NCBI GenBank assembly: GCA_007119345.1
Contig: SKPV01000054.1
Coordinates: forward strand, 1 to 13,945
Reading direction: 5' to 3'
Origin: Halovivax sp.
GTDB taxonomy: Archaea; Halobacteriota; Halobacteria; Halobacteriales; Natrialbaceae
DNA: 13,945 nucleotides
A program made the position numbers and the translations under genes. This document shows positions 1 through 5,782 of this stretch, one piece after another. The first letter of the stretch is position 1, and every line of letters starts with the position of its first letter. The notes below the pieces were generated by a model. That model had not been told where the DNA came from, did not search any database, and saw only the letters and a list, made by a program, of their open reading frames with translations.

Positions 1-7
1 CGAACCC

Positions 8-15
8 CTTTTGAC
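8..15 (+). promoter_or_regulatory. TATA-like box of the EMC6-like/RLI unit
   Basis: The T-rich motif CTTTTGAC is centred about 27 bases upstream of the ATG at 38. That is where a haloarchaeal TATA box lies when transcription starts at the first base of the start codon. It decides the start: an in-frame TTG at 11 lies inside the box and would not be transcribed, so ATG 38 is preferred. Position-based inference only. Confidence 0.5.
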
Positions 16-37
16 CACCCGCCACCGACACCCTCCC

Positions 38-355
38 ATGTCGACCACGACGATCAGCGAACGACGCGAGCACCTCCGCTCGATCGGGGTGACCGCGTCG
101 TGCGCCTTACTCGGGGTCGCCGCCGGGGTCATCTCCCATCAGGAGGTCGGCCAGACGCCCGAGGCGGCGACCGACGGCGTCGGGCTGGCGATCGTTCTCA
201 TCGCCATTCTGATCCAGTACGTCCTCGTGAAGGTCTCGGGCCTCTACGGCGAGGACGAGTTCGGGATCAAACACTACCTCTTCATCTCGTTCATGATCTT
301 CGCCTTCTGGTTCGTCACGTGGGGAATCCTGCTGACCGAGGCCTACCTCTCCTGA
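38..355 (+). CDS. EMC6-like three-helix membrane protein
   Basis: A 105-residue integral membrane protein with a short charged N-terminus (ERREHLRS) followed by three hydrophobic segments at about residues 16-34, 45-66 and 79-100. Its length, three-helix layout and position beside RLI match the small haloarchaeal proteins annotated as EMC6-like (Rab5-interacting/EMC6 family). Eukaryotic EMC6 is part of the ER membrane protein complex that inserts membrane proteins. The archaeal version is presumed to act in the cytoplasmic membrane, but its role is unproven. The start is ATG 38, placed 27 bases after a TATA-like box; the longer TTG start at 11 is rejected. The stop is one base before the RLI start, so the two genes are almost certainly one transcript. 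The family call rests on recognition, not on a catalytic motif; another small membrane family is possible. Confidence 0.75.
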   Translation: MSTTTISERREHLRSIGVTASCALLGVAAGVISHQEVGQTPEAATDGVGLAIVLIAILIQYVLVKVSGLYGEDEFGIKHYLFISFMIFAFWFVTWGILLTEAYLS

Positions 356-356
356 C

Positions 357-2237
357 ATGGCGGACGACAGCATCGCCGTCGTCGACCTGGATCGCTGCCA
401 GCCCGACCGGTGTAACTACGAGTGCAAGAACTACTGCCCGCCGAACCGCACGGGCAAGGAGTGCATCACGCTGCGGGGCGAGGAGGCCGACGAGGGCCAG
501 CCCGACCAGGTGCGCATCTCCGAGGAGATCTGTCTGGGCGAGACCTGCGGCATCTGCGTCGAGAAGTGCCCCTTCGACGCCATCGAGATCATCAACCTGC
601 CCCAGGAATTGCAGGACGACCCCGCCCACCGCTACGGCGAGAACGCCTTCTCGCTGTACGGTTTGCCGGCTCCCCAGGAGGGGAAGGTCACCGGAATCCT
701 GGGCCCGAACGGGATCGGGAAGACGACCGCCGTCCGCATCCTCGCGGGCGAACTGGAACCCAACCTCGGCCGGTACGACGAGCCGGCCACCTGGGACGAG
801 GTGCTCGAGGCCTACCGCGGCACCGAGCTCCAGGACTACATCGCCGCGGTCCGTGACGGCGAGGTGACGGTCGCGCGCAAGCCCCAGTACGTCGATCAGA
901 TCCCCGACCGGTTCGACGGCAACACCCGCGAACTGCTGGCCCGAACCGACGAGCGCGACGCCCTGGACGAGTTGGTCGACCGGCTCACGCTCGAGCCCGT
1001 CATGGAGCAGTCGATCGACGACCTCTCCGGCGGGGAGCTCCAGCGGGTGGCCATCGCCGCGACGCTCGCCCGCGAGGCGGACTTCTACTTCCTCGACGAG
1101 ATCACGCCCTACCTCGACATCGGCCAGCGGGTGACCGTCGCCCGCCTCGTCCGCGACCTCGCGGAGGAGGGCCGCTCGATGCTGGTCGTCGAGCACGACC
1201 TCGCCGTCCTCGATCTGCTCGCGGACACGATCCACGTCGCCTACGGTGAACCCGGCGCCTACGGCGTGATCACGACCCCCAAATCCGTCCGAAACGGGAT
1301 CAACGAGTACCTCGCGGGCTACCTGGAGAACGAGAACATGCGGATCCGTCCGAACCCGATCGAGTTCGAAGCCCACGCCCCGCGGGAGGTGACCGCGGCG
1401 GACGTGCTCGTCGAGTACCCCGACCTCACCAAGTCCTACGGCGACGGCGAGTTCTCCCTCGCGGTCGAGGGCGGCGAGATCCGCCGCAACGAGGTCCTGG
1501 GGATCGTCGGTCCCAACGGGATCGGGAAGTCGACGTTCGCGAAGCTGCTGACGGGGAACCTGGAGCCCACGAGCGTCGGGCCGCGCCCGACGGAACGATC
1601 GAGCGGCGACGAGCCGCGAGACGGGACCGTCGACGGCGACGCGGGCGACGTCGACCTGGACCTCGAGATCTCCTACAAACCCCAGTACGTCACCATCGAC
1701 CAGCACGTGCGCGTCGACGCCTTCCTCTCGTCGATCACCGACCAGTTCGGCTCGTCCTACTGGAACACCGAGATCGCGGGACCGCTCCAGTTAGAGCGGA
1801 TCATGGAGCAGAACCTCTCGGACCTGTCGGGCGGCGAGCGCCAGCGAGTGGCGATCGCGGCCTGCCTCTCGGATTCGGCGGACCTCTACCTGCTGGACGA
1901 GCCCTCCGCCCACCTCGACGTCGAACAGCGGGTCCAGGCGACGAGCGCCATCCGCCGCTACGCCGAACAGCAGGACGCCACCGTGCTGGTCATCGATCAC
2001 GACATCTACATGATCGATCTGCTGGCCGACCGGCTGATGGTCTTCGACGGCGAACCCGCCGTTCGCGGGCGCGCCGGGACGCCCCAGCCGATGCGCGACG
2101 GCATGAACGAGTTCCTCGCGAACCTCGAGATCACGTTCCGCCGGGACGAGCGAACCAAGCGTCCGCGGATCAACAAGCCAGCGTCCCAGCTGGATCGAGA
2201 ACAGAAGCGCGAGGGCGAGTACTACTACGCGCCGTAA
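357..2237 (+). CDS. rli: Ribosome-recycling ATPase RLI (ABCE1)
   Basis: A 626-residue cytoplasmic iron-sulfur twin-ATPase that splits terminated ribosomes into subunits together with aRF1/Pelota and also acts around initiation. The N-terminal Fe-S domain has cysteines at 14, 19, 23, 27 and 59, 64, 67, 71, each series ending in CP, as for two [4Fe-4S] clusters. NBD1 has Walker A GPNGIGKTT (116-124), signature LSGGELQR (223-230), Walker B with D247/E248 and switch H280. NBD2 has Walker A GPNGIGKST (385-393), signature LSGGERQR (490-497), Walker B with D514/E515 and switch H548. NBD2 carries an acidic, low-complexity insert at about residues 404-436, just after Walker A, probably a halophilic surface loop. 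In the second cysteine series the first spacing is C-x4-C rather than the C-x2-C of yeast ABCE1. It starts one base after the EMC6-like gene and is co-transcribed with it. Confidence 0.97.
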   Translation: MADDSIAVVDLDRCQPDRCNYECKNYCPPNRTGKECITLRGEEADEGQPDQVRISEEICLGETCGICVEKCPFDAIEIINLPQELQDDPAHRYGENAFSLYGLPAPQEGKVTGILGPNGIGKTTAVRILAGELEPNLGRYDEPATWDEVLEAYRGTELQDYIAAVRDGEVTVARKPQYVDQIPDRFDGNTRELLARTDERDALDELVDRLTLEPVMEQSIDDLSGGELQRVAIAATLAREADFYFLDEITPYLDIGQRVTVARLVRDLAEEGRSMLVVEHDLAVLDLLADTIHVAYGEPGAYGVITTPKSVRNGINEYLAGYLENENMRIRPNPIEFEAHAPREVTAADVLVEYPDLTKSYGDGEFSLAVEGGEIRRNEVLGIVGPNGIGKSTFAKLLTGNLEPTSVGPRPTERSSGDEPRDGTVDGDAGDVDLDLEISYKPQYVTIDQHVRVDAFLSSITDQFGSSYWNTEIAGPLQLERIMEQNLSDLSGGERQRVAIAACLSDSADLYLLDEPSAHLDVEQRVQATSAIRRYAEQQDATVLVIDHDIYMIDLLADRLMVFDGEPAVRGRAGTPQPMRDGMNEFLANLEITFRRDERTKRPRINKPASQLDREQKREGEYYYAP

Positions 2238-2304
2238 GCCCGTCCGGGTTCGCGTCCGCCGTCGCGAGGACGTACCATTTCACGACGTTCGGTGACGGTC
2301 GGAG

Positions 2305-2358
2305 TCGCCGGGCAGTAAAGCGATCGCCGGGCAGTAAAGCGATCGCCGGGCAGTTCGA
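2305..2358. repeat. 19-bp direct tandem repeat, about 2.8 copies
   Basis: The unit TCGCCGGGCAGTAAAGCGA occurs perfectly at 2305-2323 and 2324-2342. A third, partial copy at 2343-2358 diverges after the first 12 bases. The array lies between the 3' end of RLI (plus) and the 3' end of the glycine-zipper gene (minus), a convergent intergenic region. I see no coding role. It may be a slippage product or a site that ends transcription from both sides. Confidence 0.9.
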
Positions 2359-2377
2359 TGTGATCGCTCTCCAGAGC

Positions 2378-2620
2378 TCACTCCGCCCGCTGCGGGAGGT
2401 ACTCGCCGAGCCCCTCCTCTCCGCGCGAGCGCAGCTCCTGGATGCGGGTCTGCGCGCCGACGCGGCGCTCGCCGACGGCGGCGCCGAGGAGCGCGCCCGC
2501 GGCGGCGCCCGAACTCGCCGCGTTTCTGCTGAAGAGGCCGCCGACGGCGGCGCCGATGGCCGCGCCGATGGCCGCGTACCGTGCTCGACTCAGTGCGAGA
2601 GTGAGTTTGTCTCGTACCAT
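2378..2620 (-). CDS. Glycine-zipper membrane miniprotein
   Basis: An 80-residue protein of unknown function. A basic N-terminus (VRDKLTLALSRARYA) is followed by an Ala/Gly-rich hydrophobic stretch at about residues 16-52. This stretch has small residues at four-residue spacing (GAAIGAAVGG, then GAAAGALLGAAVG), the pattern of a glycine-zipper hairpin that packs in membranes. The C-terminus is charged and probably cytoplasmic (RIQELRSRGEEGLGEYLPQ). Real-gene evidence is the coherent hydrophobic profile and a TATA-like box (2645-2652) centred 28 bases upstream of ATG 2620, giving a leaderless transcript. The gene is convergent with RLI. No specific partner or function can be inferred; stress- or envelope-related roles of other glycine-zipper proteins cannot be transferred here. 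Confidence 0.65.
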   Translation of the reverse strand: MVRDKLTLALSRARYAAIGAAIGAAVGGLFSRNAASSGAAAGALLGAAVGERRVGAQTRIQELRSRGEEGLGEYLPQRAE

Positions 2621-2644
2621 ACGCGCTCCTACGCGGTCCGCAGG

Positions 2645-2652
2645 GTTAAACG
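2645..2652 (-). promoter_or_regulatory. TATA-like box of the glycine-zipper gene
   Basis: Read on the minus strand this is CGTTTAAC, centred about 28 bases before ATG 2620 and standing out in otherwise GC-rich DNA. Its spacing fits a leaderless haloarchaeal promoter. Confidence 0.5.
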
Positions 2653-2837
2653 TGCGGCCGGATTACAGGTCCGCCGGCTGGTCAGTTCGTCGAGACGTCG
2701 ACGGCTCCGGTGGACGGCGAGGGACGCGACTGTCGGTGCGGAGACGCCCGTTCGCGGGGGCCGCGGGGACGGTCGGGTGAGTCGGTCGATCTGCGGTGAC
2801 CGTCACGCCCGTCGACAGCCCAGTCGGTCGCCGCGGC
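2653..2837. other. Intergenic region without recognisable gene
   Basis: This is the first part of a stretch of about 330 bases (2621-2950) without a credible gene. Open frames through it are arginine/serine-rich, unlike the acidic neighbours, and continue antisense into real genes. I see no tRNA-like fold. The rest of the stretch holds the 14-bp tandem array and the palindromes listed separately. Confidence 0.5.
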
Positions 2838-2907
2838 GGTCCAGGCTGGCCGGTCCGGGCTGGTCGGTCCGGGCTGGCCGGTCCGGGCTGGTCGGTCCGG
2901 GCCCGTC
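2838..2907. repeat. 14-bp tandem repeat, five copies
   Basis: Five head-to-tail units of GGTCCGGGCTGGYC lie at 2838-2851, 2852-2865, 2866-2879, 2880-2893 and 2894-2907. Unit 1 has one change (A for G), units 1 and 3 end CC, units 2 and 4 end TC, and unit 5 has a diverged end. The alternation of CC and TC endings suggests that a 28-bp double unit was duplicated. The array is noncoding and lies downstream of the 125-aa gene (minus strand). Confidence 0.9.
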
Positions 2908-2911
2908 GGAC

Positions 2912-2939
2912 CGTCGAGCGCTCGACGTCCGCGGACGTC
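2912..2939. other. Two overlapping 16-bp perfect palindromes
   Basis: CGTCGAGCGCTCGACG (2912-2927) and GACGTCCGCGGACGTC (2924-2939) are each perfectly self-complementary and share four bases. They sit 12-39 bases beyond the stop codon of the 125-aa minus-strand gene. They could form alternative RNA stems (3'-end structure or terminator) or be binding sites for dimeric proteins. No T-tract follows, so a simple intrinsic terminator is not shown. Confidence 0.6.
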
Positions 2940-2950
2940 CCGGAGACCGC

Positions 2951-3328
2951 TCAGAGTTCCAGGTCGCCGAAGTCCGAGGGGGTGAGCGCACGAGTGGCGT
3001 CGTCGGCGGCGAGCTCGTCGACGTCGATCTCGACCTCGAGCGAACCGGACTCGACCCGCCGTCTGCAGGGGACGCGCTCGTCGACGAGCCCTCGAAGGTG
3101 CTCCCGGTCGGCATCCAGGGCAGACAGCAGCCGCTCCAGGTCGCAGTTGGCGCCCCAGACGGGCGGCTTTTCGAACGTGTGTACGAACCGGTCGCAGCTC
3201 GGGAGTTCGAGGACGACGTCGACGTCGTTCGCGGCCTCCTCGACGGCCGCGATGCGGACCCGATCGAGGTCGCCGTCGGCGGCGACCGCCGCGAGCGACG
3301 ACGCGGACCGTTCGATCTCGTTCGACAT
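2951..3328 (-). CDS. Conserved haloarchaeal protein, shares domain with 236-aa neighbour
   Basis: A 125-residue acidic soluble protein of unknown function. Residues 34-90 align without gaps to residues 63-119 of the protein encoded at 3431-4141. Shared positions include LP (42-43), EKP (53-55), W58, L64, R66, D74, V82, E84, V86 and R90, so the two have a common domain. The C-terminal third (about 91-125) is an acidic tail with alternating hydrophobics (SLEVEIDVDEL). Cysteines at 45, 62 and 88 are noticeable for a haloarchaeal protein but form no recognised metal motif. The start at ATG 3328 is chosen because a clear TATA box (3352-3359) is centred 27 bases upstream; an upstream in-frame start at 3421 would include that promoter. 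No predicted membrane segment or signal peptide. Function unknown. Confidence 0.75.
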   Translation of the reverse strand: MSNEIERSASSLAAVAADGDLDRVRIAAVEEAANDVDVVLELPSCDRFVHTFEKPPVWGANCDLERLLSALDADREHLRGLVDERVPCRRRVESGSLEVEIDVDELAADDATRALTPSDFGDLEL

Positions 3329-3351
3329 ACGCCGTCCGTCGCAGCCGTAGG

Positions 3352-3359
3352 ATAAATAA
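3352..3359 (-). promoter_or_regulatory. TATA box of the 125-aa gene
   Basis: On the minus strand the box reads TTATTTAT inside a longer AT-run (3351-3362). It is centred 27 bases upstream of ATG 3328. It is the clearest archaeal TATA box in the window and indicates a leaderless transcript independent of the upstream 236-aa gene. Confidence 0.7.
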
Positions 3360-3430
3360 TTACTGCACGGTGTGAGTAATTCCAACACCATCGGGGCCGA
3401 TACCCCGTTCGGATCGAACACGGTCGCCGG

Positions 3431-4141
3431 TCAGTCGGCGGGGGCGAGCACGACCAGCGCGATCGCCACGAGCGCGAGTCCGGGCGCGGCGTACGCGAGG
3501 GTCGCCGCCGAGAGCGCGAGGTCGCCGGTGGCGCCGTAGGCGGCGCCGAGGACGGCGGTCAGACTGCCGAACAGCGCGACGGCGACGGCGCTCGATCGTT
3601 CGAGGGACACGCCGGCGTCCCGGTCGGATCGGTCGACGCGCTCGGCCGGATCGACCAGGCGCCACTCGGGAGCGCGATCGACGTCGAGGGCGAACCGCTC
3701 GCCGACCCGAGAGAGCACGGCGGTCCCGACGTCGCGGGCCGACGCCGACCACCACGACCAGTCGCCGGGCTCGGCGTCGTCCGCCCTGGCGAGGTAGACC
3801 GGCTCGCCGACGGCGTGTTCGATCGAGGCCGCGTCGTAGCCGACGTCCGCGACGATACGCGCGAGCAGGAACTCCCGCGACCACGGGATCGGCTTCTCGA
3901 GGTCGAACGGGACCGACCGGCCGTGCGGGAGCGTCGCGACCAGGCGCACCGTCCGATCGTCGACCTCGTACAGGTCGGTGATCCGGCCCTCGACGTAGCC
4001 GTCCGGCGTCGTCATCACGTCGATCCGGCCGAGCTCGTCCGCGAGAGTGCCCTCGGAGCGTCCGCGGGTCCGCGAGTTGCCGGACCGGCTCTCGGTGTCG
4101 GACTCGATCTCGAATTCCACCTCCTCGTCGCGCTCGCTCAC
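3431..4141 (-). CDS. Two-helix C-terminally anchored haloarchaeal protein of unknown function
   Basis: A 236-residue protein. Residues 1-33 are acidic/polar and probably disordered. Residues 34-145 form a soluble region with an LP...EKPIPW...GEPVYLAR pattern, matching residues 34-90 of the neighbouring 125-aa protein without gaps from 63 to 119. Residues 123-180 are Trp/Asp/Arg-rich. Two hydrophobic segments at about 184-206 and 208-232 should anchor the C-terminus in the membrane, with the N-terminal domain probably in the cytoplasm. The start is GTG 4141: an in-frame stop lies three codons upstream, so no longer version exists. Unlike most genes here, no TATA box sits 25-28 bases upstream. 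The nearest (4286-4294) would give a leader of about 120 bases containing a strong hairpin. The next gene downstream has its own promoter. Function not recognised. Confidence 0.75.
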   Translation of the reverse strand: MSERDEEVEFEIESDTESRSGNSRTRGRSEGTLADELGRIDVMTTPDGYVEGRITDLYEVDDRTVRLVATLPHGRSVPFDLEKPIPWSREFLLARIVADVGYDAASIEHAVGEPVYLARADDAEPGDWSWWSASARDVGTAVLSRVGERFALDVDRAPEWRLVDPAERVDRSDRDAGVSLERSSAVAVALFGSLTAVLGAAYGATGDLALSAATLAYAAPGLALVAIALVVLAPAD

Positions 4142-4199
4142 CGCGTATCACCCGTGCGGTCCCCGTCGAGTCGGCGCCCCGCGCGGCGGCGACCGCGCT

Positions 4200-4219
4200 C
4201 GGCGGCCGGTCGGCCGCCG
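4200..4219 (-). other. Strong hairpin in the probable leader of the 236-aa gene
   Basis: CGGCGGCC and GGCCGCCG are perfectly complementary 8-base arms separated by a 4-base loop. If transcription starts near 4264, this all-GC stem lies within the 5' leader, about 60 bases before the GTG start. Confidence 0.5.
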
Positions 4220-4285
4220 GGTCGTCGCGATCGGTGGAGGCTGTGCGCGTCGACCATTCGGTTTCGCCGCCTCGTACGTCGCCGC

Positions 4286-4294
4286 GAAATAAGT
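4286..4294 (-). promoter_or_regulatory. TATA-like box upstream of the 236-aa gene
   Basis: The minus strand reads ACTTATTTC, the only AT-rich motif in the spacer. A start about 26 bases on, near 4264, would give a leader of roughly 120 bases before GTG 4141. Inferred from position and composition only. Confidence 0.4.
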
Positions 4295-4382
4295 CGTTGA
4301 CCCTCCGGCCAGCGGGTTCGTCGTCGACGGCGTCCCCGCGCGCTACGACCCGACGACGGCCCCGCTCGTCGCTCGGTCCGAC

Positions 4383-4904
4383 TCACCCGATCAGGCGCTG
4401 ACAGCTCCCGCAGAGGTTTTCCTCTTTGATGTCGACTTCCCGTACCGTCGGCGAGAAGTTCATTACGCAGCGGTTGTTGTCGCAGTGTTCGAGCCCGTAC
4501 GTGTGGCCGATCTCGTGGACGATCTCCTTGCGGACCCGATCCTCGACGATCTCGCTCGCGCTCTTGTTCGAGAAGCCGCCGTCGGAGGTCGTCTGCAGCC
4601 GGTAGGTGGAGACGACGCTGCCGCTCCCGTCGAGGTAGGCGAGCCCGAAGACGTAGTTTCGCCGGCGGTAGAAGAGGTCCAGCGGCGTGATGGCGATGTT
4701 CTTACCCCCGCGGCCGACCCGCTCGGCCAGCTGGATGAAGTTCTCCGCGCTGTACTGATTCCGGCCGGAGTCGTAGGCGCCCTCGGGCACCGACTGGCTG
4801 TCGCCGATCGTCACCTCGCAGTCGTAGACCGAACGCAACGCCGATGAGGCCGCCCGCTTGACCGTCGCGGGAACGTTCCCGACCGGAACGATGTCGACGT
4901 GCAT
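4383..4904 (-). CDS. amzA: Archaemetzincin, zinc metalloprotease
   Basis: A 173-residue protease of the archaemetzincin family (M54), which cleaves peptides but whose physiological substrate in archaea is unknown. The catalytic zinc motif HEIGHTYGLEH places ligands at H130, H134 and H140 with general base E131. Directly following are C141, C146, C165 and C168 (C-x4-C...C-x2-C), the second, structural zinc site that marks this family. The methionine of the Met-turn is M148 in CVMNFS. The N-terminus begins MHVDIVPVG, typical of the family, with no signal peptide, so the enzyme is cytoplasmic. ATG 4904 is preferred over the in-frame ATG 4931, which lies inside the probable TATA box (4929-4935). 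It is divergent from the UPF0146 gene with only 39 bases between starts. All key residues are present. Confidence 0.95.
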   Translation of the reverse strand: MHVDIVPVGNVPATVKRAASSALRSVYDCEVTIGDSQSVPEGAYDSGRNQYSAENFIQLAERVGRGGKNIAITPLDLFYRRRNYVFGLAYLDGSGSVVSTYRLQTTSDGGFSNKSASEIVEDRVRKEIVHEIGHTYGLEHCDNNRCVMNFSPTVREVDIKEENLCGSCQRLIG

Positions 4905-4928
4905 GGCAACGGCTATGGCGGCCCCCAG

Positions 4929-4935
4929 CATAAAC
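4929..4935 (-). promoter_or_regulatory. TATA-like box of amzA
   Basis: The minus strand reads GTTTATG, centred about 28 bases before ATG 4904. The spacing fits a leaderless transcript. It lies in the 39-base divergent spacer, so it sits just before the GTG start of the plus-strand UPF0146 gene. Confidence 0.45.
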
Positions 4936-4943
4936 GTCCCGCC

Positions 4944-5357
4944 GTGAAGGGGACCGACGACTCCGCGAGCGCGCCGGTCGACCGACTGGCACGGTACGAC
5001 CGCGTCGTGGAGGTGGGGATCGGCCGCCGGACAGACGTCGCGGCCGCCCTCGCCGACCGCGGGGTGGCCGTCACCGCGACGGACGTCCACGAGCGGCCGG
5101 TCCCCGACGGCGTTGGCTTCGTCCGGGACGACGTCGTCGACCCCGACCTCGCCGTCTACGCCGACGCGGACGCCGTCTACGCGCTGAACCTGCCGCCCGA
5201 ACTCCACCGGCCGGTGCTGTCGGTCGCCCGCGCGGCCGACGCCGACTTCCTGTTCACGACGCTGGGAGCCGACCAGCCGGAAATCCCGGTCGAACGGGTG
5301 AGGCTCCCGGGCGAGACGCTGTTCGTCTCGCGAGACCACCCGCCGGTCGATGGCTGA
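4944..5357 (+). CDS. UPF0146 family protein
   Basis: A 137-residue soluble acidic protein. The segment DRVVEVGIGRR (19-29) followed by an Asp at the end of the next strand (TATDVHER, about 44-51) resembles the first two strands of a Rossmann fold with a glycine loop, as in SAM-dependent methyltransferases. Later come RDDVVDPD and YALNLPPELHRPV. This order and spacing match UPF0146, an archaeal family without assigned function. The domain is shorter than a full methyltransferase, so catalytic activity is doubtful; a nucleotide- or SAM-binding role is inference. GTG 4944 is chosen because it gives the usual family length and leaves a spacer from divergent amzA; a frame from 4899 would overlap the amzA start. 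No good TATA box is visible at the expected place (about 4918). It is followed at 95 bases by a membrane miniprotein. Confidence 0.85.
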   Translation: MKGTDDSASAPVDRLARYDRVVEVGIGRRTDVAAALADRGVAVTATDVHERPVPDGVGFVRDDVVDPDLAVYADADAVYALNLPPELHRPVLSVARAADADFLFTTLGADQPEIPVERVRLPGETLFVSRDHPPVDG

Positions 5358-5451
5358 CCGCGAGGGCCGGTCGGCGGCGCCGTCGGGACCGCGGACGCTC
5401 GTCGCAATTTCAGGCGAACCGCTTACCCGGGAGCACCGCCTCCGTCCGGCG

Positions 5452-5661
5452 ATGAACGTTCCGACCGACAGGCTCCTGATCATGGTCGTCGTCGCCACAG
5501 GATTCGCCGTCGTGGTCGGCGGATGGGCGGCCGGCCTGATCCGCGCCGAGGCGACGGGGATCGAGGAGTGGGCCCTGCGCGCCGGCGTCGGGGTGCTCTT
5601 CCTCCTGGTCCTCGTGATCGCCTGGACGGGCTTCTCGAGGATCGACGCCAAGCGCGGGTAG
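5452..5661 (+). CDS. Two-helix membrane miniprotein
   Basis: A 69-residue protein of unknown function with two hydrophobic helices, at about residues 8-30 and 40-62, joined by a short acidic loop (RAEATGIEEW). It ends in a basic tail (RIDAKRG), which suggests both termini face the cytoplasm. ATG 5452 is chosen over an in-frame ATG at 5350, which overlaps the end of the UPF0146 gene and would add a non-hydrophobic leader of 34 residues. A weak AT-containing motif (GCTTACC, near 5421-5427) lies about 28 bases upstream of 5452. It follows the UPF0146 gene in the same direction and may be co-transcribed. Its stop codon ends at the first base of a 21-bp tandem array. No family recognised. Confidence 0.6.
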   Translation: MNVPTDRLLIMVVVATGFAVVVGGWAAGLIRAEATGIEEWALRAGVGVLFLLVLVIAWTGFSRIDAKRG

Positions 5662-5744
5662 GTATCGACTCGGGCGAGATTCGATCCGACTCGGGCGAGG
5701 GTCGATCCGACTCGGGCGAGGGTCGATCCGACTCGGGCAAGGTT
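5661..5744. repeat. 21-bp tandem repeat, four copies
   Basis: Units of CGATCCGACTCGGGCGAGGGT are at 5682-5702 and 5703-5723 (identical), 5724-5744 (two changes near the end) and 5661-5681 (diverged in its first bases). The core ACTCGGGCRAG is present in all four. Because 21 is a multiple of three, several open frames pass through it, but none belongs to a credible protein. It begins at the stop codon of the membrane miniprotein and ends 38 bases before the stop of the S9 peptidase remnant. Confidence 0.9.
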
Positions 5745-5782
5745 CGATCTGGCGCACCGGTCGGTCGTCAGTCCGGAGGTCG

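Larger units (their letters stand above)
4142..4382. other. Intergenic leader region with hairpin and short open frame
   Basis: Spacer between archaemetzincin and the 236-aa gene, both on the minus strand. It holds a TATA-like box, a perfect 8-bp inverted repeat and, on the minus strand, a 39-codon open frame from ATG 4256 whose stop overlaps the GTG start of the 236-aa gene. The encoded peptide is arginine-rich, unlike haloarchaeal proteins, so it is not called as a gene. No tRNA or known riboswitch was seen. Confidence 0.4.

Noticed and set aside
315..1706. 463-codon minus-strand open frame within rli
   Set aside because: Antisense shadow of the conserved ABCE1 gene.
2360..3355. 331-codon plus-strand frame over the glycine-zipper and 125-aa genes
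   Set aside because: Antisense to two genes with clear leaderless promoters; Arg/Ser-rich without motifs.
4138..4256. 39-codon gene upstream of and overlapping the 236-aa gene
   Set aside because: The product is about one third arginine, opposite to the acidic bias of the other genes; kept only as a possible leader frame.
5661..5744. CRISPR array
   Set aside because: The repeats are contiguous with no spacers, as are the 19-bp and 14-bp arrays.
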